From Streptomyces sp. TLI_171 (GTDB lineage: Bacteria; Actinomycetota; Actinomycetes; Streptomycetales; Streptomycetaceae): DNA of 64,000 bases. Shown here in pieces: positions 33,781-41,949 of the stretch. The position numbers and the translations under genes were made by a program. The stretch is from the NCBI RefSeq assembly GCF_003610255.1, contig NZ_RAPS01000001.1, positions 7,219,001-7,283,000 on the forward strand. Reading direction: 5' to 3'. The stretch's first letter is position 1, and each line of letters begins with the position of its first letter. The notes beneath the pieces were generated by a model. That model was not told the origin of the DNA. It searched no databases and was given only the letters and a program-made list of their open reading frames with translations.

Positions 33781-34853
33781 CCGCCTTCCACTGGTTCCTG
33801 CCCACCGGCGGAGACGCCCGCGACCTCGGCGGCGCCGCGCACGGCACCGGCATCGGCGGGCCCGCCGCGGCCACCGCCGACCGCCCCGCGACGCTGGGCT
33901 ACCTCACCCAACTCGCCCGGGCCGCCGACGAGCTGGGCTTCGAGGGGGTGCTCACCCCGACCGGCGCGCACTGCGAGGACGCCTGGATCACCACCGCCGC
34001 GCTGATCGCCGCCACCCGCCGTCTGAAGTTCCTGGTCGCCTTCCGGCCCGGCCTGGTCGAACCCGCGCTCGCCGCCCACACCGCCGCCACCTTCCAACGG
34101 CTCTCCGAGGGGCGGCTGCTGCTCAACGTGGTGGCGGGCGGCAGCGACGCCGAACAGCGCGGCTACGGCGACCGGCTCGGCCACGACGCGCGCTACGCCC
34201 GCGCCGCGGAGTTCCTCGACGTGGTCCGCACCGCCTGGCAGGGCAGGCCCTACGACCACCACGGCCCCCACTACCGGATCGACGGCGGCCACCTGCACCG
34301 ACCGCCCGAACCCGCCCCGCGGGTCTACTTCGGCGGCTCCTCCGCCCCCGCCCTCGCGGTCGCCGCCCGGCACGCCGACACCTACCTCACCTGGGGCGAA
34401 CCCGTGCCGCAGGTCGCCGCGAAGATCGCCCGGGTCCGCGAACTCGCCGCCGCGCACGGCCGCGCACCGCGCTTCGGCCTGCGGATCCACGTCCTCAGCC
34501 GGGACACCGAGGAGCGGGCCCGCCAGGACGCCGAAGCCCTGATCGCCGGCCTCGACGCCGCCGCCGTCACCGCCGCCCAGCAACGCCTGCGCACCCTGGA
34601 GTCCGTCGGCCAGCGCCGCATGCTCGCCCTGCACGACGGCGACCGGGACCGCCTCTGGATCGCCCCCGGCCTGTGGGCCGGCATCGGCCTGGTCCGCGGC
34701 GGCGCGGGCACCGCCCTGGTCGGCTCCCACCAGCAGGTCGCCGACCGCCTCGCCGAGTACCGGGCCGCCGGCATCGACGAGTTCGTCCTCTCCGGCTACC
34801 CCCACCTCGAGGAGGCCTACACCTTCGCCGAACGGGTCCGCCCGCTGCTCTGA
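33777..34853 (+). CDS. Alkanesulfonate monooxygenase SsuD-like flavoenzyme
   Basis: The 358-residue protein opens with FHWFLPTGGDARDLG, the usual SsuD N-terminus, and contains FEGVLTPTGAHCEDAWITTA, LKFLVAFRPGLVEPALAA, LLLNVVAGGSDAEQRGYGD and VYFGGSSAPALAVAARHADTYLTWGEP. SsuD uses FMNH2 to release sulfite from alkanesulfonates. No SsuE reductase or SsuABC transporter is in the window. GTG 33777 overlaps the GNAT stop. It is the last gene of the plus-strand leader operon. Confidence 0.93.
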   Translation: MTAFHWFLPTGGDARDLGGAAHGTGIGGPAAATADRPATLGYLTQLARAADELGFEGVLTPTGAHCEDAWITTAALIAATRRLKFLVAFRPGLVEPALAAHTAATFQRLSEGRLLLNVVAGGSDAEQRGYGDRLGHDARYARAAEFLDVVRTAWQGRPYDHHGPHYRIDGGHLHRPPEPAPRVYFGGSSAPALAVAARHADTYLTWGEPVPQVAAKIARVRELAAAHGRAPRFGLRIHVLSRDTEERARQDAEALIAGLDAAAVTAAQQRLRTLESVGQRRMLALHDGDRDRLWIAPGLWAGIGLVRGGAGTALVGSHQQVADRLAEYRAAGIDEFVLSGYPHLEEAYTFAERVRPLL

Positions 34854-34891
34854 CGGGGACGCCGTCGAAGGGACCTGATGGCCCGTCGGAA

Positions 34892-34909
34892 CAGGGCCGG
34901 TCGGCCCTG
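34892..34909 (+). terminator. Hairpin downstream of the SsuD-like gene
   Basis: CAGGGCCG and CGGCCCTG pair around a GT, making an eight-base-pair stem 39 bases beyond the SsuD-like stop. No U tract follows. Confidence 0.45.
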
Positions 34910-35002
34910 GCGGGGCCGGGGCTCGGTGGCGGAGCATGGGGGCTCACCCGTTGGACGGGCCGGCGGGGCCGTGACACCCCGTCGGCCCAGCGCGGCCGGT
35001 GG

Positions 35003-36232
35003 TCACCAAGTGGTGGGGTGCGGGCGGGTGTTGTCGAGGAGGGGCGGGACGGCGGGCTGCCATTCGATCATCATGATGGTGGCGTCGTCGGTGAGGCCCT
35101 CGGGCTGGTGCTCCAGGATGGCGTGCATCAGGCGGCGCAGCGCCTCGGGAGCGGGCTCACCGGCGGCGGTGGCGCGGATGACGAAATCGGTGAAGCGGTC
35201 CAGGCCGAAGAACTCGTGGTGGGCGCCCTTCGCGTCGACGACGCCGTCGGTGTAGATCAGCAGCCGGTCGCCGGGCTTCAGGGAGGCGGTCTGCACCGAG
35301 CGGCGGGCGGTCCCGAGGCGGGCCAGGCCGAGGGGGAGTTCTTCCGGGCCCGCGAGCGCGTCGGCGACCACCTCGCCGCCGCGGATCAGCAGCGGCGGCG
35401 GATGGCCGCAGTTGGACCAGTGCAGGGTGCCGGTGGCGATGTCCAGGCGGAGGAAGACGCCGGTGGCGAAGCGGTCGGGGAACCAGCGGTGCAGCGCCTC
35501 GTCGATGGTGTCGACCAGGTCGGGGACGTCGGCGCCGTTGCGGCGGGCGTTGCGGCAGGCCGCGAGGGCCAGCGCGGCAGTCAGTCCGGAGGCGAGGTCG
35601 TGGCCCATGGCGTCCAGCACGGCGGCGTGCAGCACCCCGTCCGCGAGCGAGTGCTCGAACGCGTCGCCGCCCAGCCGGTAGGCGGGTTCGAGGACGGCGG
35701 TGGAGATCGCCCGGTCGGTGCAGACGGTGCGCGGGGGGAGGAAGGCGCGGAGCATCTCGGACGGCAGGCTCATGGTGTCGGCGCGGGTGCCGTGCGCGTA
35801 GCTGTCGCTGACGTCGCGCTTGGAGGTGATCACCATGGCGAGCACGGCGGCGAGCAGCCGGCAGCGCCGGATCGACTCCCGGTCGAGGGCCGGGGTGCGC
35901 AGGCCCATCACGCCGAGGCGCTCCGCGCCGTCCGTGAGCGGGAACCAGGCGATCAGGCCGGTCCCGGTGTCCTCGGCGACCCGCAGCGAGCCGCTGCGGA
36001 ACGCCGAGCCCGCCAGCGTGTCGTCGATGGCCAGGTCGGGGCCGCCGGCGAGCGAGACCAGGCGGTTCTGCTGGATGTCGGCCAGGTACACGGCGCTCGA
36101 CCCGAGGCCGAGGTCACGGGTGTACTGCTCGGCGATGCGCGGGGCGTCCCGCGGGTCGAGGGTGCGTCCGGCGGTGAGGAACCGCTCCAGCAGTTCCTCG
36201 CCGAGGTTCAGCGGCGGCGTGTCGGCAGGCAT
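35003..36232 (-). CDS. GAF-SpoIIE (PP2C-type) serine phosphatase
   Basis: The 409-residue protein has an N-terminal GAF-like sensor (about residues 10-140) and a SpoIIE/RsbU PP2C phosphatase (about 165-395). Metal-binding motifs are present: EPAYRLGGDAFEHS, AVLDAMGHDLASGLTA and a terminal LTDDATIMMIEW. Such proteins dephosphorylate anti-sigma antagonists and so control alternative sigma factors in streptomycetes. No transmembrane segment is seen. It stands alone, with no antagonist or anti-sigma gene next to it. Confidence 0.9.
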   Translation of the reverse strand: MPADTPPLNLGEELLERFLTAGRTLDPRDAPRIAEQYTRDLGLGSSAVYLADIQQNRLVSLAGGPDLAIDDTLAGSAFRSGSLRVAEDTGTGLIAWFPLTDGAERLGVMGLRTPALDRESIRRCRLLAAVLAMVITSKRDVSDSYAHGTRADTMSLPSEMLRAFLPPRTVCTDRAISTAVLEPAYRLGGDAFEHSLADGVLHAAVLDAMGHDLASGLTAALALAACRNARRNGADVPDLVDTIDEALHRWFPDRFATGVFLRLDIATGTLHWSNCGHPPPLLIRGGEVVADALAGPEELPLGLARLGTARRSVQTASLKPGDRLLIYTDGVVDAKGAHHEFFGLDRFTDFVIRATAAGEPAPEALRRLMHAILEHQPEGLTDDATIMMIEWQPAVPPLLDNTRPHPTTW

Positions 36233-36556
36233 CCCTCCACCCGACCCCGGAACGCCCGCCGCCGCTCGTCGACGCAGCGCGTCCGGCCGCGGAACGCACC
36301 GGACGGAGGACCGGCCGCCGCCATTTGCCGGACCGCTGACGTCCCCTCAGGGGCGGCCCGGTCCGCGAACCCCGGCGGCCCCGCGACACGCGGCCGGCCT
36401 TCGGCCCGGAAGGGCGTCCGGGTACGCACGCTCGCCGCGCCGGCTGGAGGGCCGAGGGCTCATCGAGGAGGAGACCCCGGCACGCCCGCAGCCCGCAGCG
36501 GACGCCGCGGGGCTGCTTCGGCGGTCGAACAGGCCCCGGGGCGGGGCGGCGCGGGG
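36233..36556. other. Intergenic stretch without a recognised gene
   Basis: About 320 bases between the phosphatase gene start and the end of the DoxX-like gene. It contains a small CCCCTCAGGGG hairpin near 36348 and otherwise GC-rich sequence without convincing coding potential. Confidence 0.45.
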
Positions 36557-36919
36557 TCAGCCGCGGGAGACCCGGAGGGCCCAGGCGATCAGCGGGACCT
36601 GGAGGGGGAGGCGGGCCACGGCGGCGGCCCGGAGCGGGGCCGGGCGGTGACGCCAGTCGTAGGCCATCTTCACGTTGGCGGGGAAGACCGCGGTGAACAG
36701 TCCGGCGGCGGCCAGCGCGCCGGCCCGGCGGCTGCGCGGGTGGAGCACGGCCGCGCCGACGGCGAGTTCGGCGACCCCGCTGGCCCTGGTCCAGGTGCGG
36801 GGCGTGCCGGGCAGGCTGCGCGGGACGATCGCGTCGAACGGCCGGGGCGCGGCGAAGTGCGCGACGCCCGCCGCCAGCAGCAGTCCGCCCAGCAGGCGGG
36901 CGGAACGTTCGGCGGTCAT
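36557..36919 (-). CDS. DoxX-like membrane protein
   Basis: The 120-residue protein has about four hydrophobic segments (LLGGLLLAAGVAHFAAP, ASGVAELAVGAAVLHP, AGALAAAGLFTAVFPANVKM). It resembles the DoxX/MauE-like small membrane proteins; its function is unknown. I chose ATG 36919 over GTG 36925 because GGGAG lies at ideal distance. A perfect inverted repeat occurs 54 bases upstream. Confidence 0.8.
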   Translation of the reverse strand: MTAERSARLLGGLLLAAGVAHFAAPRPFDAIVPRSLPGTPRTWTRASGVAELAVGAAVLHPRSRRAGALAAAGLFTAVFPANVKMAYDWRHRPAPLRAAAVARLPLQVPLIAWALRVSRG

Positions 36920-36972
36920 GGCCACTCCCGGGGGTCGCGGGCGTCGCGGCCGGAACGCTGCTGAAGCCCTTT

Positions 36973-36988
36973 GCTACTGGAGAGTAGC
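36973..36988. promoter_or_regulatory. Inverted repeat GCTACT-N4-AGTAGC before the DoxX-like gene
   Basis: A perfect six-base inverted repeat with a four-base spacer, upstream of the DoxX-like gene and just after the end of the hydrolase gene. It is a likely regulator site; the regulator is not identified. Confidence 0.5.
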
Positions 36989-37031
36989 CGGACGGGCCGC
37001 CGAGCGGAACAGCCCCTCCCCGGCGCCGGGT

Positions 37032-37799
37032 TCACGCCGGGCGGCGCAGCAGGGCGTCCAGGTGCGCGAAGGTGGCGGCGGGCTGCTCGATGTGCGGCAG
37101 GTGACCGGCCTCGGGGACGGTGACGAAGCGGCCGTCGGCGAAGGCCCGGGCGTAGGCGGCGCCGTACGCGGGGGTGGCGACGCGGTCGCTCTCGCCCCAG
37201 ACCAGCAGCGCGGGCACCCGCACCCGGGCCAGGCGCGCCCGCAGACCGGGGTCGTGCATGTACGGGTCGCCGGCCAGCGCCCGCATGGTGGCCGCGTTGC
37301 CCCGGCGGCGGGCGAGTTCGGCGGGCGGCAGGGCGGCGGGGTCGACGTGGTACCGGTCGGGGCGGTGCCAGGAGTGCTCGGCCAGACCGCGGGCGTCCAG
37401 GGCGAAGACGTCCGCGATCGGCTCGCCCTCGACCGCGATGCCGACGGCGTTGATCAGGACCAGGCCGCCGACCGTCCCCCCGTCGTCCTGGGTGGCCATC
37501 TCGGCGGCGATCCACCCGCCGAGCGAGGAGCCGACCACCAGCACGTCCCGCAGCTCCCGGTCGTGGAGCAGGGCCAGGTAGGAGGCGGCGAGGTCGGCCA
37601 TGGAGGTGATCCCGGCCGGGAGTTCGGTGCCGTCCCAGCCGGGGTGGACGGCCGTGAGGGTGTGCGCGGTACGGGACAGGTGGTCGGTCAGGCCGGCCAC
37701 GGTCCCCGGCCCGCCGCCGCCGTGCAGGATCAGCACGGGACGGCCGGCGCCGGCCTCGGTGACGGTCGGGGACGGTTGCGCGGTTCGCTGGAGGCTCAT
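37032..37799 (-). CDS. Alpha/beta hydrolase
   Basis: The product of about 255 residues is an alpha/beta hydrolase with the oxyanion segment VLILHGGGGPGTVAG, nucleophile elbow VVGSSLGGWIAA, acid region LLVWGESDRVATP and catalytic His in EAGHLPHIEQP. The substrate is unknown. ATG 37799 is preferred to the in-frame start at 37820, which lies inside the operator. It is divergent from a MarR regulator, and an AT-rich palindrome lies between the two genes. Confidence 0.9.
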   Translation of the reverse strand: MSLQRTAQPSPTVTEAGAGRPVLILHGGGGPGTVAGLTDHLSRTAHTLTAVHPGWDGTELPAGITSMADLAASYLALLHDRELRDVLVVGSSLGGWIAAEMATQDDGGTVGGLVLINAVGIAVEGEPIADVFALDARGLAEHSWHRPDRYHVDPAALPPAELARRRGNAATMRALAGDPYMHDPGLRARLARVRVPALLVWGESDRVATPAYGAAYARAFADGRFVTVPEAGHLPHIEQPAATFAHLDALLRRPA

Positions 37800-37812
37800 G
37801 CGACCACCATAA

Positions 37813-37840
37813 CTAAACATGCTTAATTAAGCTAGCTTAG
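37813..37840. promoter_or_regulatory. 28-bp AT-rich palindrome, MarR operator
   Basis: An imperfect inverted repeat from CTAAACATGCTTAA to TTAAGCTAGCTTAG, centred on TTAATTAA. Its low GC stands out sharply in this DNA, and it lies between the divergent hydrolase and MarR genes. It would let MarR repress both promoters. Confidence 0.75.
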
Positions 37841-37860
37841 TCAGACGGTAGGATCGCCCC

Positions 37861-38292
37861 ATGCACCCTGAGCCCCACGTCCTCGGCCGCGCGGTCAAGC
37901 AGGTCCAGTACCGCCAGCACCGCGCCCTGGACAGCGCGCTGGCGGCCGCCGGCACCACCCTCGCCCAGTGGGACGCGCTGCGCGCGATCGGCCACCGCCC
38001 CGGCGCCTCGGCACGCGAGCTCGCCGCCGTCACCTTCCAGACCGAGCAGTCCTTCGGCACCCTGGCCGGCCGCCTGACCGCCCAGGGACTGATCGAGCGC
38101 CGCCCCGGCCACGGACGGCGCCTCGAACACCACCTCACCCCGGCCGGCGAGCAGGTCCGCGCGGCGGGCAGCCGCGTCGCGGACGAGGTGCTGGCCGCGC
38201 ACTTCGCCCCGCTGGCCCCCGCGGACCGGGCCACCCTGCTCCGGCTGCTCGACCGGCTGACCGGGGAGGACGCCGTACCGCTCGTACCCTGA
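37861..38292 (+). CDS. MarR-family transcriptional regulator
   Basis: The 143-residue winged-helix protein has the MarR pattern: VLGRAVKQVQYRQHRALDSAL, AVTFQTEQSFGTLAGRLTAQGLIERRPGHGRRLEHHLTPAG-like recognition and wing (RLTAQGLIERRPG, RRLEHHLTPAGEQV). AGGA lies seven bases before its ATG. It is divergent from the alpha/beta hydrolase across a 28-base palindrome and probably represses that gene and itself. Confidence 0.92.
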   Translation: MHPEPHVLGRAVKQVQYRQHRALDSALAAAGTTLAQWDALRAIGHRPGASARELAAVTFQTEQSFGTLAGRLTAQGLIERRPGHGRRLEHHLTPAGEQVRAAGSRVADEVLAAHFAPLAPADRATLLRLLDRLTGEDAVPLVP

Positions 38293-38303
38293 CGGATCCT
38301 CAG
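38289..38303. repeat. Palindrome carrying stop codons of convergent MarR and small gene
   Basis: CTGACGGATCCTCAG is a CTGACG-type repeat with one mismatch. Its left arm holds the TGA of the MarR gene and its right arm, on the minus strand, the TGA of the 65-residue gene. Confidence 0.75.
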
Positions 38304-38497
38304 GGCGCCTGGCTGTCCGCGGCCGGGGGTTCGGGCGCGCCGTGCTCCTCGGCCTTGGCGCGCACGTCGGCGGGCGTCGGCGAAGTGATCGAGCGCTCCT
38401 CGGCCGACCGCTCGCGGACGGCCTCCTTCGGAGTGCTCCCGGCGGCCCGGTCCTTGGCCGGGTCACGCTCCAGGTCCGGGTTCTCGGGCGTGGGCAT
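38300..38497 (-). CDS. Small acidic hydrophilic protein, unknown
   Basis: A 65-residue, highly charged protein (begins MPTPENPDLERDPAKDR; contains AVRERSAEERSITSP). It has no hydrophobic segment and looks disordered. The start has GAGGAG at good distance, and the coding region is convergent with MarR. I do not recognise a family. Confidence 0.6.
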   Translation of the reverse strand: MPTPENPDLERDPAKDRAAGSTPKEAVRERSAEERSITSPTPADVRAKAEEHGAPEPPAADSQAP

Positions 38498-38581
38498 CGC
38501 AGGCTCCTCTCGTCGCTCCGGCATGAGCACCCAGCGGCTACCCGGCCCGGCCGCGCCCACACCCGCCGCCGGGCCCCGCTG

Positions 38582-39460
38582 TCAGCGGTCGAGCAGGTCC
38601 AGGATCAGCGCGGCGACCTCCTGCGGGGCCTCCTCCGCCATGAAGTGGCCCGCCCCGGTGGTGAGGTGGCGCAGGTCGGCGGCCCACGGACGCCAGCGCG
38701 CGGCCGCGTCGAAGCCCAGCAGGGCGCCCCAGTCCTGCTGGACGACCGTCACCGGCATGGCCAGCCGGCGGCCCGCGTCCCGATCGGCCCGGTCGTGCAC
38801 CAGGTCGACGCCGGCGGTGGCACGGTAGTCGGCCACGATCGACGGGACGGCCTCCCGGCTCGCCCGGAGGTACTCGGCGCGCACCTCGGCCGGGATCGCC
38901 TCCGGGCTCGCCGACCAGGCGTCCAGGAAGTGCCCGAAGAACGCGTCCGCGCTGTTGGCGATCAGCTGCTCCGGCAGGCCCGGCGGCTGCGCCATCAGGT
39001 ACAGGTGGAACGCCACCGCCGCATCCACCCCGTGCAGCACGTCCCAGCTGTCCAGGGCCGGCAGGACGTCCAGGATCCCCAGGTGGCTGACCCGGTCCGG
39101 ATGGTCCAGGCCGGCCCGGAAGGCGACGTGCGCACCCCGGTCGTGCCCGACCAGCGCGAACCGGTCGAAGCCCAGCGCCCCGGTCAGCGCGACCACGTCG
39201 GCGGCCATCGTCCGCTTGGAGTAGGTGTCCTCCGAGACCGCCGCGGGCTTCCCGCTGGCGCCGTAGCCGCGCAGGTCGGGACAGATCACGGTGCGGTGCG
39301 CGGCCAGCAACGGCGCCACCCGGCGCCACATCAGGCGGGTCTGCGGGAAGCCGTGCAGCAGCACCAGCGCCGGGCCCCGCCCCCCGACCGCCGCGGTCAG
39401 CTCGACGCCCTCCGCCACGCCGATCGTCCTGGTCCCGAATCCCTCGATGGTCACGGCCAC
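38582..39460 (-). CDS. Alpha/beta hydrolase, haloacetate dehalogenase-like
   Basis: The 292-residue protein has the fluoroacetate dehalogenase/epoxide hydrolase pattern: ALVLLHGFPQTRLMWRRVAP, CPDLRGYGASGKP, and the nucleophile elbow ALVGHDRGAHVAFR, where Asp replaces the usual Ser. A late GAGHFMAEEAPQEV provides the His. Members hydrolyse carbon-halogen or epoxide bonds; the substrate here is unknown. It lies on the minus strand with no clear partners. Confidence 0.88.
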   Translation of the reverse strand: MAVTIEGFGTRTIGVAEGVELTAAVGGRGPALVLLHGFPQTRLMWRRVAPLLAAHRTVICPDLRGYGASGKPAAVSEDTYSKRTMAADVVALTGALGFDRFALVGHDRGAHVAFRAGLDHPDRVSHLGILDVLPALDSWDVLHGVDAAVAFHLYLMAQPPGLPEQLIANSADAFFGHFLDAWSASPEAIPAEVRAEYLRASREAVPSIVADYRATAGVDLVHDRADRDAGRRLAMPVTVVQQDWGALLGFDAAARWRPWAADLRHLTTGAGHFMAEEAPQEVAALILDLLDR

Positions 39461-39592
39461 GGCCGCTCAACTCCTTCGTCCTCGCCGGCGGCGCCGGTGC
39501 GCCCGCCGCTGTCCACGGCCACCAGCATCGGCGCGCCCGATCAGCAGCGGATCAGCGGCGGCGGCCGCCCTGCCGGGCACCACAATGAAGGG

Positions 39593-41527
39593 ATGGAGAT
39601 CCAGGTCAGGGTGCTCGGACCGGTCGGGGCCGGCGACGCCGAGGGCCGGCCCGTCGCGGTCGGCAGCCGTCGCCGCCGCGAACTCCTGGGCCGGCTGGTG
39701 GCCGCCGGCGGCCGGCCCGTCCCGCTCGCGGTGCTGGTCGACGACCTCTGGCCGGACCCGCCGCCCACCGCCACCGGGACGGTGCGCACCTTCGTCGGCG
39801 AGCTGCGCCGCGCCCTCGACCCCGACCGGCCCCCGCGCGCCCCGTCCCGGGTCATCGAGACCGTCGGCACCGGCTACGCCCTGCGACTCCCGCGCACCCG
39901 CGTCGACGCCCACCGCTTCGAGGACACCCTCGCCGCCGTCCGCGGCCGGCCGGACACCGAGGTCGCCGCCACGCTCACCGAGGCCCTCGGCTGGTGGCAC
40001 GGCGAACCGTACGCCGACCTCGACGCCGCCGCCTGGCTCCTCCCCGAACGCGCCCGGCTGACCGAACTCCACCGCCAGGCAGTCGAGTTGCGCGCCGGAG
40101 CGGTGCTGGAGCTGGGCCGCGGCGCCCCCCTCGTCCCGGAGCTGGAGGCCTTCGCCGCCGCCCACCCCTGGCGGGAGCCCGCCTGGGCGCTGCTCGCCCG
40201 CGCGCTCTACCAGGCCGGCCGGCAGGTCGACGCGCTGGCCGTGCTGCGCGAGGCCCGGACCGGGCTGCTGGACCGGTTCGGACTGGACTCCGCGGACCGC
40301 CTCGACCACCTCGAACACGACATCCTCCGGCACGCCGCCCACCTCACCCCGGCGCCCCCGGACCAGGAGCGGCTGCGCCTGCTGCGGCGCACCGAGGCCG
40401 CCGGGGACTACACCCGGCTGCGCGCGATGAGCACCGTGGCCGGCGCCGCCGCCGTCACCGGCGGCAGCAACCTGGTGCTCGCCCAGCAGCAGCGCACCGC
40501 CGCCGCCCTGGAGGCCGAACGCGCCGGCGACCCCGTCCGCACCGCCCGGGTGATCGCCGCGTACGACGTCCCCACCGTCTGGACTCGCGCCGACGACCCC
40601 GAACGGGCCGCCGCCCTGGTCGCCGCCACCCGGCGCACCCTGCACCGCCTCGGCCCCGACGCGCCGCCCGCCCTGCGGGCCCGGCTGCTCGCCACCCTCG
40701 GACTCGAACACCGCGGGACCCGCGACGCCTGGGCCGTCGAGGCCGCGCACGAGGCCGAGCGGCTGGCCCGCGAACTGCACGACCCGCAGGTGCTGGCGCT
40801 CGCCCTGGACGCCCGCTTCGTGCAGTCCTTCCAGCGCCCCGGCCGGAGCGCCGAACGCGACGCCCTCGCCGAGGAACTGATCGACCTGGCGGTCCGGCAC
40901 GACCTGCCGGCGTCCGAGATCCTCGGCCATCTGATCAAGCTCCAGGTACACGCGGCGCGCGGCGACACCGAGGCCGCGGACCGGCACGCCGCGGCCGCCG
41001 AACGACTGGGCGCCGTCCACGAGAGCCCGCTGGTCCAGGTGCTCACCGCCGGATACCGGGCGATGCGCCTGGCCGAACGCTCGACCGACCCCGCAGGGGC
41101 GGCCCGCGCCTACCGGGCGCTGGCCGCCGACCTGGCCGGCGCCGGCATGCCCGGACTGGCGACCGGACTGCTCCCGCTCGCCCTGCTGTCGCTGCGCCTG
41201 CGCCACCGGCAGCCCGCACCCACCGACCCCGGGCTCGACTGGGGCCCGTACCGCCCGTGGGCCCAGCCGCTGATCGAACTGGCCCGCGGCGACGAGGCGG
41301 CCGCCCGCCGCGCCGCCGCCGCACTCCCGGAGCCCCGGGCCGACCACCTGTACGACGCGCTGTGGGCCGTCACCGCGCACACCGCGCTCCGGCTGCCCGA
41401 CGAAGCGCTGGCCGACCGGGCCCGCCGCGCCCTCGCCCCGCTGCGCGGCCAGATCGCCGGCGGCACCACCGCGCTGGTCGGCTTCGGCCCGGTCGACGAC
41501 CTGCTGGCCGCGCTCGACCGGCCGTAG
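39593..41527 (+). CDS. AfsR/SARP-like regulator with bacterial transcriptional activation domain
   Basis: The 644-residue product starts with an OmpR-type winged helix (IQVRVLGPVGAGDAEGRPVAVG, GTVRTFVGELRRALDP) followed by a BTAD domain (about residues 95-240: VDAHRFEDTLAAV, EPAWALLARALYQAGRQVDALAVL, RLDHLEHDIL). The rest is an alpha-helical, TPR-like region without an NB-ARC P-loop, shorter than AfsR. Such proteins often activate secondary metabolite or development genes. An open frame extends far upstream, but ATG 39593 is where the family starts. No biosynthetic cluster follows directly. Confidence 0.85.
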   Translation: MEIQVRVLGPVGAGDAEGRPVAVGSRRRRELLGRLVAAGGRPVPLAVLVDDLWPDPPPTATGTVRTFVGELRRALDPDRPPRAPSRVIETVGTGYALRLPRTRVDAHRFEDTLAAVRGRPDTEVAATLTEALGWWHGEPYADLDAAAWLLPERARLTELHRQAVELRAGAVLELGRGAPLVPELEAFAAAHPWREPAWALLARALYQAGRQVDALAVLREARTGLLDRFGLDSADRLDHLEHDILRHAAHLTPAPPDQERLRLLRRTEAAGDYTRLRAMSTVAGAAAVTGGSNLVLAQQQRTAAALEAERAGDPVRTARVIAAYDVPTVWTRADDPERAAALVAATRRTLHRLGPDAPPALRARLLATLGLEHRGTRDAWAVEAAHEAERLARELHDPQVLALALDARFVQSFQRPGRSAERDALAEELIDLAVRHDLPASEILGHLIKLQVHAARGDTEAADRHAAAAERLGAVHESPLVQVLTAGYRAMRLAERSTDPAGAARAYRALAADLAGAGMPGLATGLLPLALLSLRLRHRQPAPTDPGLDWGPYRPWAQPLIELARGDEAAARRAAAALPEPRADHLYDALWAVTAHTALRLPDEALADRARRALAPLRGQIAGGTTALVGFGPVDDLLAALDRP

Positions 41528-41586
41528 CGCGGCGCGTGGCACTTCGGGGGTGGGCGACGGCGGGACGGTGTCCTAGGCTCAGAGGC

Positions 41587-41949
41587 ATGCCGAACCCTGA
41601 CGGGCTGCTCGTCGACATCGCCGCGATGGTCGAGTCCGAGCACAGCAACCAGATGTCCCTGACCGTGGTCGTTCCGGGCGCCGTGATCACCGGCCGGCTC
41701 GCGCCGGTGGCCCTGTGGTGGGAACGCGTCGCCGAGGTCCTGCAGGCCTCCGACCACCTGAAGCCGTTCGCCACCCTGTTCGCCCCGCCCGCCGGTGGCT
41801 CGTCCACCCCGCCGACCCATCTCCACCTGCACCTGGCGCGGATCCTGCAGGGCGAAGTCGGACTGCCGCACGCCGGCGGCATGTACCGCATCGCCATCGA
41901 GGACATCAGCGCCTGGTCGATCGGCGACCTCAGCTACTCCGACATCTGA
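41587..41949 (+). CDS. Small protein resembling gas vesicle accessory protein GvpU
   Basis: The 120-residue product contains MSLTVVVPGAVITGRLAPVALWWERVAEVL and a C-terminal HLHLARILQGEV...YRIAIEDISAWSIGDLS. The pattern of a short VxG-x-VI-x-G strand pair, an amphipathic helix and a final LGxIS-like strand resembles GvpU of Bacillus gas vesicle clusters. No other gas vesicle gene lies in the window, so the match should be treated as weak. It overlaps the end of the convergent LacI gene by 16 bases. Confidence 0.6.
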   Translation: MPNPDGLLVDIAAMVESEHSNQMSLTVVVPGAVITGRLAPVALWWERVAEVLQASDHLKPFATLFAPPAGGSSTPPTHLHLHLARILQGEVGLPHAGGMYRIAIEDISAWSIGDLSYSDI

